Below are positions 46,707-56,334 of a stretch of 64,000 bases of DNA, in pieces. Position numbers and translations under genes: made by a program. The DNA is from Leptolyngbya sp. SIO1E4 (lineage in GTDB: Bacteria; Cyanobacteriota; Cyanobacteriia; Phormidesmidales; Phormidesmidaceae), in assembly GCA_010672825.2 (NCBI GenBank), contig JAAHFU020000001.1, forward strand, positions 2,418,001 to 2,482,000, given 5' to 3'. The notes under the pieces were generated by a model, which did not search any database, had not been told where the DNA came from, and saw nothing but the letters and a program-made list of their open reading frames with translations. The stretch's first letter is position 1. Each line of letters opens with the position of its first letter.

Positions 46707-47240
46707 CTAGTTTTGTTGCGACTCATCCATGGCGAGTTGCTGTTTTAAGGACGCAAGAGCCGACCAGCGATGATCAATGATGTCTGCGTCCTGTAAACCA
46801 GTGTTTCCTCCTTCAATTGTAAGACCCTGACATTCAGGGGTACAGATTTGTCGTTGTGGTAAGGCCAGGCAGATCTGTTCGTAAATCCAGGTGTCTGGCT
46901 CAAAATAGCCATAGGGTGACAGGCTTTCAACTAAATCTTCGAGACCTAACTCTTGCTCTAGGAGTTCACTCTGATGGGCCTCTGCAGGTTCTTCTAACCA
47001 CAGAATTTCCTGAGTGTCGATTGAGAGGCGGTGATTGTACTGCTGTAAACAGCGATCGCACGCCAGCGTTACAATCGTTTGCGCCTTGCCTCGGACTTCT
47101 AAGAAGGTGGTGCCATGTCTAACGGCAACCTGCGCACGAACTGGGGTTAACGTTTCTAAATTATCGAAGAAAGTTTCAAAGGAAAGACTGCGGGTTCGGT
47201 CAGTCGCATTTAACAAGTGCGGAATATAGATCGGATTCAT
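46707..47240 (-). CDS. yceD: YceD (DUF177) family protein, 23S rRNA accumulation
   Basis: 177 residues. The DUF177 signature surrounds ACDRCLQQYNHRLSIDTQEILWLEE with a first C-x-x-C pair, and a second cysteine pair appears at CTPEC, giving a likely zinc site. The family is needed for normal 23S rRNA levels in bacteria and plastids. Its place between jag and ycf46 in a ribosome- and RNase P-related series fits this role. Confidence 0.85.
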   Translation of the reverse strand: MNPIYIPHLLNATDRTRSLSFETFFDNLETLTPVRAQVAVRHGTTFLEVRGKAQTIVTLACDRCLQQYNHRLSIDTQEILWLEEPAEAHQSELLEQELGLEDLVESLSPYGYFEPDTWIYEQICLALPQRQICTPECQGLTIEGGNTGLQDADIIDHRWSALASLKQQLAMDESQQN

Positions 47241-47305
47241 CCTGTCACCCCCAAATAGCGCCTTGCCTGCTCGATCGGTGTGAGCGTCCTGATTGAATCA
47301 AGCGT

Positions 47306-47791
47306 TTATTGAAGCTGTCGCACGACTAAACGGCGATCAGGCTCTCTGCCACGGCTAAAGGTTTCTAAGCCCTCATATGCCTTCAAAAAATTGTGAACCT
47401 GCCGTCGCTCAGCAGAGGAGAGGGCTGCCATCTCAAACTCCTGCCCAGTAGACTGAGCCTGCTCAGCAGCTTCTGCTGCCAAAGCTTTGAGTTCGGCCTG
47501 GCGCTTGGCACGATGACCCGCTAGTTCGACCGTATATGGTTGCTGTTCTTCAGGCGATCGCCCCAAATTTAACGTCGTGTTCGCTAAATATTGGATCGCA
47601 TCTAACACAGTGCCCTTATCGCCCAACAGAACTTCGACCTGCTCAGAAGAAAGCTGAGAATCATCGATGGTTAGCCAGCAGCTAGCCCCAAATTCATCTT
47701 CAAGCATTGAAGCAGTGACTTGGGTTGTCAGTCCTTGAAGGTTCAACAAAGATTGCAACCACTCAACACCTAATTGTTCAGACTTTTCCAT
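47306..47791 (-). CDS. jag: Jag/KhpB-type RNA-binding protein (KH + R3H)
   Basis: 161 residues. It lacks the N-terminal Jag_N domain of Gram-positive KhpB but has a KH-like domain (~15-75: VLLGDKGTVLDAIQYLANTTLN) and an R3H domain (~100-161: LSSAERRQVHNFLKAYEGLETFSRGREPDRRLVV). It binds RNA and is commonly encoded after yidC, as here with six bases between them. Confidence 0.88.
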   Translation of the reverse strand: MEKSEQLGVEWLQSLLNLQGLTTQVTASMLEDEFGASCWLTIDDSQLSSEQVEVLLGDKGTVLDAIQYLANTTLNLGRSPEEQQPYTVELAGHRAKRQAELKALAAEAAEQAQSTGQEFEMAALSSAERRQVHNFLKAYEGLETFSRGREPDRRLVVRQLQ

Positions 47792-47797
47792 AACTGC

Positions 47798-48958
47798 CTA
47801 CGATGCCTTTTTCTTCTTAGAGCGCCCAGGTTCAAAGGGTAAAGTCTTGCGTCCACCGTCCTCTTCATCGTTCTTCGCAGACGACTCGGCATCCACAATT
47901 TTCTGCAAGTTTTCAGGTAAGGGCTCTCGCGACAAAATGAAACTCTGTAGGGTCTGAAAAATGTTCGCAATTACCATGTACATCAGCACCCCTGCAGGCA
48001 GCGGAAAGAACAAGAACATTCCAGAAAATATGATTGGAGTGAACTTGTTAATCGCATTTTGCTGAGCATTATCGCTGCTGCTTCCCTGCCCTGAGAGCAG
48101 CTGGTTGACATATAAGCTACCGCCAAACGTCAACACCATCAGTAGGATGTCCCAATGGATCTCTCCGCCGTCACCTGTGACGCCTACTCGCCCAAGCGCT
48201 TGAATGAACAGAAACCCTTTGTTGGAAGCAAGTCCAGGTACCTTCACCTGCAGCGTCACATCTCCAGGTGCTAGCGCCTCGATATGACCATCCTCATCAA
48301 CCTTGACTAGCTCTTGCCCTTTCGTGACTTCAACGAATGGCTTGAGTGGTGCCGCAACGTCAGTGCGCTCGCTGACTAACTGTTGAAGCGTCTCTCCGTC
48401 GCTGGTTTGTATGCGGAAATCAGTTTTCTCACCGACCCCGAGGCGGTTTCCACCTGGCAGTACCAAAGAGACTGGAAAATGAACCCCATCAGTGACGTAG
48501 ATGCTCTTGGGGGACGTGGAAAATATCTGAGGTTGAATTTGCTCAACCTTCTCTTGAGGAAAGATTTGCAGATTCACGGGATAGGACACATCTGCAAAAG
48601 GCGATCCCCGAAGTGTGGCAAACAGTGCAAATAGAATAGGCATCTGAAGGAGCACCGGGAAGCAGCCTCCTAGGGGGTTGCCAAACTCCTTGTAGACCTT
48701 GCCCATTTCTTCTTGGAGCTTGGTCGGATCGTCTTTGTAGCGGCTCTGGATTTCCTTGACTCGCTTTTGCATAGCTGGCTGAGCGACCTTCATGCGTCGC
48801 ATATTGCGGATCGAGCCAGCATTGAGAGGATAGAGTGCAAACCGAATAACAAGGGTGAGAGCCACGATCGCTAACCCATAGCTCGGCACAATCCCGTAGA
48901 AGAAATCCAGGATTGGCAACATTATGTTGTTTGACAAAAATCCGATACCAAAGTCCAT
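47798..48958 (-). CDS. yidC: Membrane protein insertase YidC/Oxa1
   Basis: 386 residues from the ATG at 48958 ([11 protein letters not shown]), chosen over an upstream start at 49093 because cyanobacterial YidC proteins begin at this point with the first helix. Five membrane segments are visible, including [18 protein letters not shown] with the conserved pore arginine, and [19 protein letters not shown] periplasmic/lumenal loop of ~130 residues between helices 2 and 3 is longer than in plastid Alb3. The C-terminus is basic (RSKKKKAS), for ribosome contact. It inserts membrane and thylakoid proteins. Confidence 0.96.
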   Translation of the reverse strand: MDFGIGFLSNNIMLPILDFFYGIVPSYGLAIVALTLVIRFALYPLNAGSIRNMRRMKVAQPAMQKRVKEIQSRYKDDPTKLQEEMGKVYKEFGNPLGGCFPVLLQMPILFALFATLRGSPFADVSYPVNLQIFPQEKVEQIQPQIFSTSPKSIYVTDGVHFPVSLVLPGGNRLGVGEKTDFRIQTSDGETLQQLVSERTDVAAPLKPFVEVTKGQELVKVDEDGHIEALAPGDVTLQVKVPGLASNKGFLFIQALGRVGVTGDGGEIHWDILLMVLTFGGSLYVNQLLSGQGSSSDNAQQNAINKFTPIIFSGMFLFFPLPAGVLMYMVIANIFQTLQSFILSREPLPENLQKIVDAESSAKNDEEDGGRKTLPFEPGRSKKKKAS

Positions 48959-49134
48959 GCGCACTCTACCTAAATGAGCCTGCTGTGTTTCGTGTCCAAG
49001 GTCTGAGTCTACTCTATCTAAAAGCGTAACGCCCTGCGGAACCATCTCCAAACCTAAAATAAGCGCCCTGACATTTAAGTCACAGGCGCTCATCTAGGAT
49101 AATCACGGCTAAATCGCGATCCATAACTGTGAGA

Positions 49135-49527
49135 CTAGCTACCCGCTGCGCTACTAACTGCCTTCGATTTAGATGAAGTCTTTTCGCTGATGTAAGCAGA
49201 AACGTCTCTAAAATTTGGGAGGGCACGCAACTCAAGCTTACTGCCATCCTTCAGAGTCACGACCATATCTCCCCAGAATCCAAGCCCCCTAGGGACTGTG
49301 ACGATTTTAGTCACTTCTGAGTAAATAATGTCTGATCGGGTTCGCCCCATCCATCCGCCTGTGACCGATATGCGACGGTTGGTAATGCGATATCGCAGCC
49401 AAAGAGCCCGTACAATGGCACCCACTGTCAAAGGGATAAAGACTACTGTAAAGGCCAGGATCACATTGATGATGAGATCCCCAATGTGTGGCCCCCCTTC
49501 ATAATAAACCTCCTCTCTAATACCCAT
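49135..49527 (-). CDS. Bacterial PH-domain membrane protein
   Basis: 130 residues from the ATG at 49527, overlapping the 3' end of rnpA by 11 bases. One long membrane helix (~12-40: LIINVILAFTVVFIPLTVGAIV) is followed by a bPH_2-type domain (YRITNRRISVTGGWMGRTRSDIIYSEVTKIV...GDMVVTLKDGSKLELRALPNF). It occurs between rnpA and yidC in many cyanobacteria. The function is unknown; it may help YidC or ribosome attachment at membranes. Confidence 0.85.
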   Translation of the reverse strand: MGIREEVYYEGGPHIGDLIINVILAFTVVFIPLTVGAIVRALWLRYRITNRRISVTGGWMGRTRSDIIYSEVTKIVTVPRGLGFWGDMVVTLKDGSKLELRALPNFRDVSAYISEKTSSKSKAVSSAAGS

Positions 49528-49879
49528 GAAACACCTCAAGCTCTGAGAATAATTGTTTTAATTCTCGCAAAAATTGCCAATAGTCGCACTCAATTGCAGG
49601 TGCTCGCAGGATAACTACAATCCATAAGCCCGACTTTAGATGCGGGATCAACGCTTGAAGTGCAGCCCTGACTTGACGTTTAAGACGGTTGCGAACTACG
49701 GAACGCTTACTCACTTTTTGGCTAACTGTGATTCCAAAACGAGAGCAGCATACCGAGAACTGCTCTGGAAGTGTCAACACTTTAACGGCGAGATGATTAG
49801 TCGCGGCCTGTTTGCCAAAGCGATAAACCTTTGAGAAGTCACGATTATGGGTTAGGCGATATTGCCTAGGCAGTGCCAC
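49517..49879 (-). CDS. rnpA: Ribonuclease P protein component
   Basis: 120 residues with a GTG start; AGGA lies about 11 bases upstream. The RnpA motif RSVVRNRLKRQVRAALQAL (~55-73) binds the catalytic RNA and the pre-tRNA leader. The N-terminus LPRQYRLTHNRDFSKVYRFGK is typical. It processes pre-tRNA 5' ends. It follows rpmH in the order seen in nearly all bacteria. Confidence 0.95.
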   Translation of the reverse strand: MALPRQYRLTHNRDFSKVYRFGKQAATNHLAVKVLTLPEQFSVCCSRFGITVSQKVSKRSVVRNRLKRQVRAALQALIPHLKSGLWIVVILRAPAIECDYWQFLRELKQLFSELEVFHGY

Positions 49880-49984
49880 TTGACTCTGTCCTTTCTGAAG
49901 CTACCCTTACTCAATCGATGTCGGGCCAGTTGTCTATCGTGATGACCTTCATCGCTGCGACTGAGCCCGCGACAAGCCAGCATA

Positions 49985-50122
49985 CTAAACTGCCAAACGA
50001 GCCCGCCCCTTACGGCGACGTGTCTGAATTACGCGTCGACCCGTAGCTGTGCGCATGCGGGCACGAAAACCTGATGTTCTCTTTTGTTTACGGACAGTGC
50101 CGCCTAGTGTACGCTTCGTCAT
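49985..50122 (-). CDS. rpmH: 50S ribosomal protein L34
   Basis: 45 residues, very basic: [20 protein letters not shown], ending GRARLAV. AAAGGGAGAG stands upstream of the ATG. The sequence matches L34 over its full length, including the T.R...KR..GFRaRM core. It is the first gene of the minus-strand series with rnpA, the PH-domain gene and yidC. Confidence 0.97.
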   Translation of the reverse strand: MTKRTLGGTVRKQKRTSGFRARMRTATGRRVIQTRRRKGRARLAV

Positions 50123-50191
50123 GCTTTATCTCTCCCTTTAAGCAAGTCGCCCAATAAAAATACATAGTCTCTAATAGTATCATTAACGCTT

Positions 50192-50229
50192 ATTCCTTAG
50201 CCAACACTGTTGAGTATTGGCTAAGGAAT
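50192..50229 (-). terminator. 13-bp hairpin between the DUF2808 gene and rpmH
   Basis: ATTCCTTAGCCAA (50192-50204) pairs perfectly with TTGGCTAAGGAAT (50217-50229) over a 12-base loop. It lies 27 bp past the DUF2808 stop. The following bases are only mildly U-rich. Confidence 0.6.
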
Positions 50230-50256
50230 GCTGTTGAGCACAGAAAGTTTGCTGGT

Positions 50257-50823
50257 TTAGACGTCTCCAGGCCGCTCAGCTGCAACTTCTAGAGGCCAGA
50301 TACCCACAAACTCGCGTATCACACCGCCTTGATACAGAACATCTAGGGTGAAGAAGTGGTTGCCATAGCGATTTGGGTTGCGCACGCTGGAGATGACAAC
50401 CACAATACTGCTGTTAGCAGGCAGGGGATCTTCTGGGTAAATCTCAATGAGATTGTCTTCGGTATTGAACACAATCTCGTCGGTGGCAATCGCGGCACCG
50501 CCCCGTCCGGTTCCTTCACGTACCTCAACGGTGGCATTTGTAAAGTAGCCGCCATTTTCCTCAAAAGCTTCAGGGTAGGCAATCTGGAGTTCTAGGACTT
50601 CTTGGGGAATTTTGCGGCCAGCAATCCGGAGATAGTAGCGGGCTCGGGTGCTGCGCCGCTCATTGTAGTCAATGAAGTAACTCAAGCGATGCTCGGCATC
50701 AATACCGCCAAAAATCGTTAGCCCTTCGGTGGTTTGAGCGATCGCCGTACTGCCCGCGATCGCGAGACCAGACACTGCCAACGCCCCCAGAAGACTTTGC
50801 CGCAACCAGTGCTTAATTCTCAT
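50257..50823 (-). CDS. DUF2808 secreted protein
   Basis: 188 residues with a signal peptide (~1-30, ending AIAQ). The mature part is beta-rich with YYLRIAGRKIPQEVLELQIAYPEAFEENGG and PEDPLPANSSIVVVISSVRNP, matching cyanobacterial DUF2808 proteins. They are periplasmic or cell-surface proteins of unknown function. It is transcribed toward rpmH but separated from it by a strong hairpin, so it is probably its own unit. Confidence 0.82.
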   Translation of the reverse strand: MRIKHWLRQSLLGALAVSGLAIAGSTAIAQTTEGLTIFGGIDAEHRLSYFIDYNERRSTRARYYLRIAGRKIPQEVLELQIAYPEAFEENGGYFTNATVEVREGTGRGGAAIATDEIVFNTEDNLIEIYPEDPLPANSSIVVVISSVRNPNRYGNHFFTLDVLYQGGVIREFVGIWPLEVAAERPGDV

Positions 50824-52427
50824 CTACAACCTCCCAAAATCGCATCCTCACTATCTCACTATTATGTGCACCAAACTTGCTTCTGACTGATGACCATTAG
50901 ACTCTCGGTAAACTGTCCACTTTTGCTACAGAAAATCATGGGCCTGTTACCGCTATCCTCTTTAGAAAGCAAATTCTGGCTGCACGTATCCGGACAAAAT
51001 CTAGGTTACAGATTGGAATCTTATCATTACCTCCCCCTCAAGTGATTAGAGACTCTTCTGACTTTGAAAACGGAGGTTGAAATGCCCCAGGAGGGGATTG
51101 TGCCCTCCATGCAAATATCTTTCAGCCTCTTGCAGGCACTAAGGTTAGGGCGTGCTCAGCTCAGCCTGGTAAGGGTTTGAACTAGATCGTCATCGTCCAG
51201 CCACTGCTTCGAGAGACTCTCTCGTGAGAGGTGTTGCTGGCAAGCTGAAGGATGTGGCGGAATCCCTTTTCTGGGGGCAGGCTACTTCAAAATTGACTGT
51301 GCTTTTTATGGCACGAGTGAAACATGGGCTTTCTATTGCGCTTGCGGATAAATCAATAGACTCTGTGTTAAGTCGCCCCAGGATCAACGAAATAATTGAT
51401 AGATCTGAATATTCAAATCAAAACAGATTAAATTGATGATGGGAAATGAATATTGAGACACTCTGCAATAACTCCAAAAAATTACAAAAATAAAAATTTT
51501 CTGTGAATAACCTTTGGCCAAAAAACTGGATTTAATACAGTCCAAGAATATTCACAGTTATTTTTTGTTTGGCAGCATCATTAAGCGTGATTTTCTGATC
51601 TTTTCTGGGAAAATTTAATGTATTGGCTGCTTTGAATAGACTGGATTTCTAAAGGGTTACCGTTTGACCGTTACTTGGCGCTAATTGTCTGCTGGTTATT
51701 GAAAAGCGGCTCTACAAAGTGATTGAGCTGACCCATGGAGTAAGGGATGGTGCCAATCCTAAGGCTCGAACGACTGGAGCGATGGTTAGGATCTCAGCGG
51801 ATCAAAAGTTATTTAGATCAAGGTGCTTGTTTGAACCCGTGGCTTGCGGAAATTGAGGATTTTTTTAGAAATTAAGTTTTATATCACCCATATAGAGGCT
51901 TATGTCAGCGAATCCTAGATCAATGTAAAAAAAGGCTGATAAACCTGTGAGGGATGGGCAGATCGTCCGTTATAAAAAACGTGTGTAAGTAGCTCTGCAG
52001 CGAACTCTTGTTTGTTGCTAAATGTAAAGTGCTAGTTGTGGGTGGCGGGTTTTGCGGCGGGGTTGCTTGGTACACGCGCTATCGGAGTGTGATTTGTCAG
52101 TTGTGTGAGCAAGTTTAGACAGAGGGATAGTATTTTTTGAGCCTTCTAAATAAACGAATGGCTTCTGGGTGGTTTCAGGCGTTAAGGGCTCCTTGAGGAG
52201 TTGCTGGCACCAGTATCTTGCCAAAATCCCCTCTCGAGAGGGCCATTGTTAGGTTTCCTGATGCTTTTGGGTGCACCCATGCGCAAGCATCAGACCTTGA
52301 GGAGTGCCTTGGTCGAGCGCTCGCTCAAAGTGCTGATTTGCAGAGAATCACTGCTGATCTAGCAGAGGATCGCTGCTGATCCATAAGAGATTGACAGGCC
52401 GCTAATGCTCATTCAAAGAGGTTTTCT
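50824..52427. other. 1.6 kb gene-free, AT-rich region upstream of pntA
   Basis: The longest gap of the window. A central AT-rich part (~51420-51600) includes CTGTGAATAA and ATATTCACAG in opposite orientation. The right part holds a CCCTCTCGAGAGGG palindrome (52229-52242) and a nested hairpin (52258-52293). Small ORFs at 51224-51436, 51747-51875 and 52018-52224 have no recognisable content; none is accepted. No tRNA, tmRNA or RNase P RNA was recognised. Confidence 0.55.
52258..52293 (+). promoter_or_regulatory. Nested hairpin in the pntA leader region
   Basis: CTGATGCTT (52258-52266) pairs with AAGCATCAG (52285-52293), and the 18 bases between contain the perfect palindrome TGGGTGCACCCA (52268-52279). 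It is ~135 bp upstream of the pntA ATG. It could be a structured leader, an operator or the end of an upstream transcript. Confidence 0.45.
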
Positions 52428-54041
52428 ATGACAGTTGCGATCTCATCAGATACAAATCCAGTTTCCGAATCGTCATCGGCAATGCGGTTGGGAGTTCCTA
52501 AAGAGGTTGCGGTAGGTGAGCGTCGGGTGGCAGCAACACCTGACACCGCTAAGAAGCTGCAAAAGCTCGGATTCGAAGTATGGGTTGAAGCAGGGGCTGG
52601 CTTAGCAGCGAGTTTTCCTGATGCTGCTTACCAGGCTGTGGGTTGCCACATTATCGACGATCCCGCGTCCCTGTGGGCGGAGTCCGATATCGTTTTAAAG
52701 GTGCAGAGTCCTCAGTTTCACCCCAATCTCCATCAGGATGAAACTGAGCTATTGCGCCATGGCGGTACTCTGATTAGCTTTATTTGGCCAGCTCAAAATC
52801 AAGCGTTGCTAGAGCGCCTCGCCCAGAAGAATGTCACTGCTTTAGCCATGGATGCGGTGCCTCGAATTACCCGTGCCCAAAAGCTCGATGCCCTGAGTTC
52901 AATGGCAAATCTGGCGGGCTACCGGGCCGTCATTGAGGCGGCTAACCAGTTTGGTCGAGGGTTTACGGGGCAAATTACAGCGGCTGGAAAGATTCCTCCC
53001 TGTAAGGTGCTGGTGATTGGGGCCGGAGTGGCTGGATTGGCCGCAATTGGCACAGCCCGTGGGTTAGGGGCGATTGTGCGGGCCTTTGATACGCGCCCGG
53101 TGGTGAAAGAGCAAGTGCAGAGTATGGGAGCCGAGTTCCTAGAACTGAACTTTGCAGAAGAGGGTGAAGGCACGGGCGGCTATGCCAAAGTGATGAGCCC
53201 TGCGTTTATCGCAGCAGAAATGGCCCTTTTCGCTGAGCAAGCTAAAGAAGTGGATGTCATTATTACCACCGCTTTGGTGCCCGGTAAAACAGCTCCCCAC
53301 CTGGTGACCCAGGAGATGGTAAAAGTCATGAAGCCAGGGTCGGTTATCGTCGATCTGGCTGCGGAACAGGGAGGGAACTGTGAACTCACCCGACCAGGCG
53401 AAATCTATGACTATAACGGGGTCAAGATTATTGGTTTCACAGATTTGGCAAGCCGCATGGCCAACCAGGCCAGTCAGCTATATGGCAATAATTTAGTGCA
53501 CCTGCTGAGTGACCTGGGGGGGGCAGAGCACTACACCCTAGATATGAATGACGACGTGATTCGGCAAACGACTGTCGTCATGGCCGGTGAGGTGGTATGG
53601 CCTGCTCCACCTTTGCAATCGCTGACGCAAGCCACGCCGTCGCCAACAGGTACTGATACCGGCTCCGTGCAGGAAGCGCTGAAACCCGCTAAAGCGAGCT
53701 TAGTCAAACAACTCGTGTGGCCCATTTTGATCGGCATTGCTCTGATTGGCATTGGTGTAGGGGCACCAGAGTCGTTTTTGTCTCACTTCACGGTATTTGT
53801 TCTGGCTATCTTCTTGGGGTGGAAGGTGATTTGGGATGTGACCCCAGCGCTGCATACCCCACTGATGAGTGTCACGAATGCCATCAGCGGCATCATCATC
53901 ATTGGGGGGATGCTGCAAATTTCAGGGGAGCTGATGTCGGCTACGACCATCCTGGGGGCGATCGCTATCTTTGTCGGAACCCTCAATATCGCTGGCGGCT
54001 TTTTTGTCAGCCAACGAATGCTGAACATGTTCCATAAGTAA
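52428..54041 (+). CDS. pntA: NAD(P) transhydrogenase subunit alpha (fused alpha1/alpha2)
   Basis: 537 residues with AAAGAGG before the ATG. The soluble NAD(H) domain dI (~20-390) begins LGVPKEVAVGERRVAATPDT, contains the nucleotide-binding VLVIGAGVAGLAAI, and has the mobile-loop region KVMKPGSVIVDLAAEQGGNCE. After a Pro/Thr-rich linker, four hydrophobic helices (~425-530) form part of the membrane domain. With PntB it couples proton flow to hydride transfer from NADH to NADP+. The fused form is the same as in Synechocystis. pntB follows 45 bp later. Confidence 0.96.
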   Translation: MTVAISSDTNPVSESSSAMRLGVPKEVAVGERRVAATPDTAKKLQKLGFEVWVEAGAGLAASFPDAAYQAVGCHIIDDPASLWAESDIVLKVQSPQFHPNLHQDETELLRHGGTLISFIWPAQNQALLERLAQKNVTALAMDAVPRITRAQKLDALSSMANLAGYRAVIEAANQFGRGFTGQITAAGKIPPCKVLVIGAGVAGLAAIGTARGLGAIVRAFDTRPVVKEQVQSMGAEFLELNFAEEGEGTGGYAKVMSPAFIAAEMALFAEQAKEVDVIITTALVPGKTAPHLVTQEMVKVMKPGSVIVDLAAEQGGNCELTRPGEIYDYNGVKIIGFTDLASRMANQASQLYGNNLVHLLSDLGGAEHYTLDMNDDVIRQTTVVMAGEVVWPAPPLQSLTQATPSPTGTDTGSVQEALKPAKASLVKQLVWPILIGIALIGIGVGAPESFLSHFTVFVLAIFLGWKVIWDVTPALHTPLMSVTNAISGIIIIGGMLQISGELMSATTILGAIAIFVGTLNIAGGFFVSQRMLNMFHK

Positions 54042-54086
54042 GCCTACGGACTGTATTGCACCTGACCACACCACTAAGGATTTTCT

Positions 54087-55517
54087 ATGTCTAATAATCT
54101 TTTGACAGTGGCTTACATCGCAGCCAGCATTCTGTTCATTTTGAGTTTGGGCGGTCTGTCTAATCAAGAAACGGCTAAGCGCGGCAATCTCTACGGTATT
54201 GCTGGAATGGTCATTGCGGTTGTTGCAACGGCGTTAACCGCTCAGGTGACTGGGTATGGTGTCTTAGTCACGTCGATGGTTCCAGCTATTTTGATTGGGG
54301 CGCTGATTGCCGCACGAGCAGCGATGACAGCCATGCCCCAATTGGTCGGTCTTTTAAATGGTTTTGGCGGACTTGCTGCCGTGTTGGTAGGGTATGCCAG
54401 CTATTTGCATCCTGATCCCAGTTTGGTGGGAGTTGAGTTCACGATTCATAAAATCGAAGTCTTTATCGGGGTCTTTATTGGGACGGTGACCTTTATCGGG
54501 TCACTTGTGGCCTGTGGCAAGCTGCAGGGGCTGGTTACCAGCAAAGCGGTGTTGCTCCCCGCTCGACATTGGGTGAATATTGCCATGCTGCTGGCCGTGG
54601 TGGGGCTTGGCTATCCTTACATGATCGCGGCAGAGGCCGCAGGGCTGATACCGTTAGGCATCATGACGGCGATTACCACTGTCCTCGGCGTTACCCTGGT
54701 GATTGCGATTGGCGGGGCCGATATGCCTGTGGTGATTTCTATTCTCAATAGTTACTCGGGTTGGGGGGCTGCCGCTGCCGGGTTTATGCTCTCGAATGAT
54801 TTGCTGATTATTACTGGGGCTTTGGTCGGCAGTAGCGGCATGATTTTGAGTTACATCATGTGTCGGGCAATGAATCGCTCGTTTGCCAGTGTTTTGCTAG
54901 GTGGGTTTGGGGCTACCAGTTCCTCAAGTAGTAAGGCTGCTCAAGGGGAAGCAACTGCTACGTCTGTTGAAGACACTGTCGAACTGCTCAATGCGGCTGA
55001 AAGTGTCATTATTGTGCCGGGCTACGGGATGGCAGTGGCCCAAGCCCAGCATGCGGTGGCAGAAATCACGCAAATTATGCGCGATCGCGGCACCCAAGTT
55101 CGCTTCGGTATTCACCCTGTTGCCGGGCGGCTGCCAGGGCATATGAATGTGCTGTTGGCTGAGGCGAATGTGCCCTATGACATTGTGCTGGAGATGGATG
55201 AACTCAATGATGATTTCCCTGCGACCGATGTGGTGCTTGTGATTGGTGCCAACGATACCGTCAACCCCAGCGCCTTAGAAGACCCAGAGAGTGCGATCGC
55301 GGGCATGCCTGTTCTAGAAGTCTGGAAAGCACAAACTGTGGTTGTCCTTAAGCGTAGTCTGTCTGCAGGGTATGCAGGGGTGGCGAACCCCCTGTTCTAT
55401 AAAGAGAACACTCAGATGTTGTTCGGTGATGCTCGCGCTAATGTGAATGCGATTTTGAGTCAACTGATGCCAACAACAGCTGCAACGCCAGAAAAAGCAT
55501 TGGCTTCAGCTCGATAA
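54087..55517 (+). CDS. pntB: NAD(P) transhydrogenase subunit beta
   Basis: 476 residues. About eight membrane helices occupy ~1-275. The soluble NADP(H) domain dIII (~300-476) begins with [18 protein letters not shown], the fingerprint loop for the nucleotide, and contains [27 protein letters not shown] and [18 protein letters not shown]. It is one unit with pntA. A strong terminator lies 144 bp past the stop. Confidence 0.96.
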   Translation: MSNNLLTVAYIAASILFILSLGGLSNQETAKRGNLYGIAGMVIAVVATALTAQVTGYGVLVTSMVPAILIGALIAARAAMTAMPQLVGLLNGFGGLAAVLVGYASYLHPDPSLVGVEFTIHKIEVFIGVFIGTVTFIGSLVACGKLQGLVTSKAVLLPARHWVNIAMLLAVVGLGYPYMIAAEAAGLIPLGIMTAITTVLGVTLVIAIGGADMPVVISILNSYSGWGAAAAGFMLSNDLLIITGALVGSSGMILSYIMCRAMNRSFASVLLGGFGATSSSSSKAAQGEATATSVEDTVELLNAAESVIIVPGYGMAVAQAQHAVAEITQIMRDRGTQVRFGIHPVAGRLPGHMNVLLAEANVPYDIVLEMDELNDDFPATDVVLVIGANDTVNPSALEDPESAIAGMPVLEVWKAQTVVVLKRSLSAGYAGVANPLFYKENTQMLFGDARANVNAILSQLMPTTAATPEKALASAR

Positions 55518-55660
55518 AGCTACGTCCCCTAGGGGCGGGCTGTCAGCCACAACTGTGAACTCGCAACTGTGGTTCACAAGTGTAAACGCCTAAGCTTGAA
55601 ACCTCCCACCACCTAAGCAATTGGGAGCTAAGGATCAACTTGGGGAGTTCATCCCCGATG

Positions 55661-55693
55661 GCCCCAGAAAGACAAATGCTGTCTTTCTGGGGC
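55661..55693 (+). terminator. Strong terminator of pntAB
   Basis: GCCCCAGAAAGACA (55661-55674) pairs perfectly over 14 bp with TGTCTTTCTGGGGC (55680-55693); the loop is five bases and TTTGTCT follows. Confidence 0.85.
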
Positions 55694-55735
55694 TTTGTCT
55701 ATAGCGGTTTTTTACGAGCCTCCTACGGAGTTGAA

Positions 55736-55767
55736 CGCAAAGACCGCAAATCGCAAAGACCGCAAAT
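55736..55767. repeat. Perfect 16-bp tandem duplication
   Basis: CGCAAAGACCGCAAAT occurs twice in direct succession (55736-55751 and 55752-55767). Confidence 0.85.
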
Positions 55768-55793
55768 ATGGCTGACGTAACTGGACACGACTA

Positions 55794-55889
55794 TATCGCC
55801 CTATTCAGTTCAAGCCAGTACGTTTTGGTGAAGGCAGGGTCTAGGGTTTGGGGTCTAGGGTGTACTTGATCCAAATGCACACCGCTATA
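55794..55889 (+). repeat. Dispersed TATAGC-end element, copy 9 (96 bp, intact core)
   Basis: 96 bp, from TATCGCCCTATTCAG to GCTATA. The four-tract G motif spans 55837-55860. It lies between pntB and clpS. Confidence 0.9.
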
Positions 55890-56007
55890 TTTGTGAGTAT
55901 TCTGTGTTTGAAGTTAAGAATGCCTTGCAAGCCTCTAGGGGGAATCCGATAGACTAAGGCTAAGGCAACACAAATGTACTTTAGTTCTGAGCTCACACAG
56001 AATCGCG

Positions 56008-56334
56008 ATGGCAGTCTCTACTTTAGTCATGCCGCGGGCAACCTCTGCATCTCCGACACTGGCCCCCGAAAAGACTGGTCAAGTTACGCGCAAACCCTAT
56101 CCGAACTACAAAATTATTGTGTTGAATGATGATTTCAACACGTTTCAGCATGTGGCAGAATGCCTCATGAAATATGTGCCAAGCATGTCTAGCGATCGCG
56201 CTTGGAAGCTGACCAACCAGATTCATAATGAAGGACAAGCGACCGTTTGGGTGGGGCCATTAGAGCAGGCTGAGCTATACCATAGCCAACTTAGCCGAGC
56301 TGGGTTAACCATGGCCCCTTTAGAGCAGGCCTGA
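56008..56334 (+). CDS. clpS: ATP-dependent Clp protease adaptor ClpS
   Basis: 108 residues. YPNYKIIVLNDDFNTFQHVAECLMKYVPSM contains the NDD..T...V core that binds N-degron substrates, and the downstream helix and AELYHSQLSRAGL complete the fold. ClpS delivers proteins to ClpC/ClpAP. The N-terminal ~28 residues are unstructured and Pro/Thr-rich. Cyanobacteria have one or two ClpS proteins; this looks like the standard one. Confidence 0.93.
   Translation: MAVSTLVMPRATSASPTLAPEKTGQVTRKPYPNYKIIVLNDDFNTFQHVAECLMKYVPSMSSDRAWKLTNQIHNEGQATVWVGPLEQAELYHSQLSRAGLTMAPLEQA

Larger units (their letters stand above)
55518..56007. other. Gene-free stretch with terminator, tandem repeat and dispersed element
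   Basis: Holds the pntAB terminator (55661-55693), a 16-bp tandem duplication (55736-55767) and an intact dispersed element (55794-55889). The clpS promoter must lie in the last ~120 bp. Confidence 0.65.

Noticed and set aside
51150-51190. AGCTCAGCCTGGTAAG followed by GGTTTGAAC, resembling tRNA D-loop and T-loop words
   Set aside because: The spacing is too short and no acceptor or anticodon stem can be formed.
51224-51436. 70-codon ORF with GTG start
   Set aside because: No recognisable motif, poor start context, and an equally long ORF lies on the opposite strand.
51480-51560. DnaA-box-like sequences near rpmH-rnpA suggesting an origin
   Set aside because: They do not match the TTATCCACA or TTTTCCACA consensus, dnaA/dnaN are absent, and skew could not be computed.
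51747-51875. 42-codon ORF (MVPILRLERLERWLG...) preceded by AAGGG
   Set aside because: The purine stretch touches the start, there is no homology I can recognise, and it lies in a long gene-free region; could be chance.
52018-52224. 68-codon minus-strand ORF
   Set aside because: No recognisable domain and no ribosome-binding site; not enough to call a transposase remnant.
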